From the NCBI RefSeq assembly GCF_028453695.1, contig NC_135781.1, positions 33,986,777 to 34,050,776 on the forward strand: a DNA stretch of 64,000 nt, in the 5' to 3' direction. Under the pieces are notes generated by a model, which worked only from the letters and a program-made list of their open reading frames with translations, was not told the DNA's origin and did no database searches. The stretch is from Augochlora pura (Eukaryota; Arthropoda; Insecta; Hymenoptera; Halictidae). This document shows, one piece after another, positions 61,490 to 64,000 of the stretch (within the stretch, counting starts at the first letter, position 1; each line of letters begins with the position of its first letter). Made by a program: the position numbers and the translations under genes.

Positions 61490-64000
61490 CTAAAATCAAA
61501 ATTTAATTTCAAATATCTCGAAAATTACTTCTTTATTTCTCTTACTAATTTCTAATTTTTAATTTCCTTCTAATTTTGCACCTTTATTAGGTAAGCAACG
61601 TTTATTACTTAAACATCGCAGATTTGATTAATTAATAATAAAAAAATGTGTAGGTGAAATTTGGTTTAAAACATTGAAAAATAAATTTGAAAGAACAAAT
61701 GATAATGAATTTAAAAATAGCAATAACAATACTTTTGAGCGATTAAAATACCACAATATTTATTCTATTAACCCTTTTAGCGATTTATTTTTCGATTTAG
61801 GTAACTGATTATTAAATAGCGATCGATTTGTTAAGCCACCTCGCTTTTTGGCCTCATAATTGTGTGTAAACAGCTATTTACATATTCGGGTGTCGGCGGG
61901 GCATCCTGTGTAAACTTCGTTACCTGTCCTTTGCGCTGACAAATTGGTCAACAACTTGCCCAAACGGTGTCGAGATATAATCGCTAATGGAGGAGGTTGG
62001 ACCCATTATCGGGCAAATACGTAATGGGTTCTCATTTGCTCAAGAAATTTGATTAATGTAATCCGGTTTTTAAGGATCTGTCTCATTCAGGCAAACGCTA
62101 ATGCCTCCTAACAAGTGGACGAACATTTAGATACTGTTTAGAGAACTTTTTAGATATTATTTCGAAGACAGATGAAACAAAGATAATTTTCGACGACTGC
62201 GATAATTCTTTTTAGCGTTATAAGGCAGTTAAACTTAAAAACCAATTAAAATGAAAGTTTTGCTGCATCGATTGCAAAATGTAAAGAAAAAAATGTTCAT
62301 TCTCTTTTTAATAATTTTTAATCATTTTTACCATTTCAATTTACTTATCATGTATATCTTTTTTACATCCTTTCATTAATTTAAATATAAATGCATAAAA
62401 TCTGTCCTGGAATAATATTATATGCCGGACAAATTACACCGGCAAATTAATGAGATTATACAATATTTTAACTATTTTATTATATCTCCAATGGAATCGT
62501 TTAAAAGCAGAGAATACAAGCGTACGCGTTCTAACCGAGATTCCAAGAGTATTTAATCGAGTCTTTCGTGACCGCCACGATATTTCTCTTTGTACCCTAA
62601 ATAATGCATCCCTTCGGAGCTGCGAATGGATTTATACTGCTTCCTACTGAGCTTCGAGTTTCCCCAATTTGCACAAAAGCTCGGTGCGTTTTAATTTCGC
62701 GCGGACACGCAACGTAACGCGAACGAGCTCCTGACACGACTTCTCGCATTCGATCAGCCTTCGCGCCGTGCCAGAACGCGTGAAATTGTACGGACGATGG
62801 TAAACGGTCCGTTGTTAATAGCAAAAATCGCGTAAAATTGTGCGCGACTTGAATCGCTTAAACGGTGTACGTATATCGTTTTGGCAAAGCGTTCTGAATT
62901 ATCCAGAGCGTTGCGAATTTCTATTCCTGGAAACGTGTTAACAATTTCTTTTTTCTTTCTGTCTGCGTTGGTCGAGACATCGTATTGATTTTTTCAAATT
63001 CTCTGAAACATTTTATAGTTTTTTGAAAAATTTTAAAGTTTTAGCATCGCGTTCGACTGATACAATTTTTTCATCGCGTGTGAAAATTAAATTCGATTAT
63101 AAACCATTAGGCCACTTTTATTGCGATTTAGTATAGTAATTGTTGTAATAAATCTTGCATCTTTTCGGCTTGTATGTTATTAAATTTTCGGCTATTGCAT
63201 TTTATGAACATTGGAAGTGTTAACACGTTATCCACCGTAAATCATCCCCTAATTTTCAAAGACGTATAATTCTTAGCTAAGGTTGCCAATTAATGCTTCA
63301 ATATTAAAAAATATTAAATTTTATTCGTGGATTATAATTTTATGTTAAGATATCATCTAAAGATATTTAGGTGTCTCCTCGAGGCCTAGATTATATTCTA
63401 ATCGCGAGGAAATGTCACTGTTCAATATTACCACGAATATTCGCAAACCTAGGAAAATCCACCAATCGCTTGTTTAAAATAATATTCCAGCAAACCCTGA
63501 AACCTGTTCGCAAATTTCAGACATTTTCGGATGCTTTTAAGTGCGGTCGGTAGAATATTTGCCTCGGGGGACGCAGCGTGCACGAAAATCGAGTTACACG
63601 GCTGAAAGGCTGGTAATCTAATTACGCGTGTATTTTGCCGGCGCTCGAAATAGCAAAGCTACTTGAAGCATTATCCGAAAAGGTTGCTTTACAAAAATTG
63701 AAAATGTCACCGTGCATTAATAAATCGGCGACAAAGTTATGTCCGTTCGTAGCCGGCAACTGTCAGCCGTAAATTCGTCGCTCTGAACCCGCTCCGCGAA
63801 ATGTCGAACGTTCCTCAAAAAAAAAAAGGCGAGGAAACGCGGAGAGTTACAGCGTGCGGCGGGCCGCGGCGATATTCTTGAAGCTTTCCAATTTGCATAG
63901 ATAACCATAGACCTGGTACCAACACCGTCATGTGTTCACATATTGCGAGGGAACACGTGAGTCTATGCAAATGACAGTAGCCGGCCGTGCGACGAGGAAT
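61490..64000. other. Probable intron of the EB-type gene; nothing else recognised
   Basis: The acceptor at 61490-61491 shows that an intron runs upstream of here on the minus strand. No cysteine-rich upstream exon was found to the window end. Confidence 0.5.
62650..62699 (+). repeat. Copy of a ~46-bp dispersed sequence (partner at 35378)
   Basis: GCTTCGAGTTTCCCCAATTT is followed by GCACAAAAGCTCGGTGCG and TTTTAATTTC. It is the same element as at 35378, in the same orientation. Confidence 0.5.

Overview
The window looks like nuclear DNA of an insect, most likely a hymenopteran (bee, wasp or ant). The reasons are small introns with GT..AG borders, insect-type ferrochelatase and eEF1A-methyltransferase genes, CpG-rich stretches alternating with AT-rich ones, many GA/CT microsatellites and a degenerate mariner element. 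The species cannot be told from the sequence alone.

Layout. Positions 1-52.1 kb hold no exon that I can support. This stretch is intergenic or intronic DNA with microsatellites, several old and diverged tandem arrays, one internally deleted mariner copy (42970-43274), and at least six clear copies (plus two weak ones) of a short dispersed repeat that shares the head TTAACCCTTTGCACTCG. At 52.13-52.34 kb on the minus strand there is a very clean TATA box plus initiator promoter, followed by a first coding exon with a signal peptide. Its downstream exons were not found, so if the gene is real its first intron runs leftward into the gene-poor region.

The gene-dense part is 54.4-61.5 kb. Ferrochelatase (minus strand, 8 coding exons, 397 aa, complete) and an EEF1AKMT2/METTL10-type lysine methyltransferase (plus strand, 4 coding exons, 223 aa, complete) stand head to head, with 330 bp between their start codons. 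This is a probable bidirectional promoter serving a mitochondrial haem-synthesis enzyme and a modifier of a translation factor. Both models were assembled from splice junctions whose phases agree at every border. Convergent to the methyltransferase, on the minus strand, are the last two exons of a gene for a secreted, cysteine-rich (EB/EGF-like) protein that ends in a hydrophobic tail, possibly a GPI-anchor signal. The rest of that gene lies upstream, in unseen exons or beyond 64 kb.

No tRNA, rRNA, CRISPR or other RNA gene was recognised. Long open frames elsewhere mostly run through simple repeats or CpG-rich DNA and were rejected.
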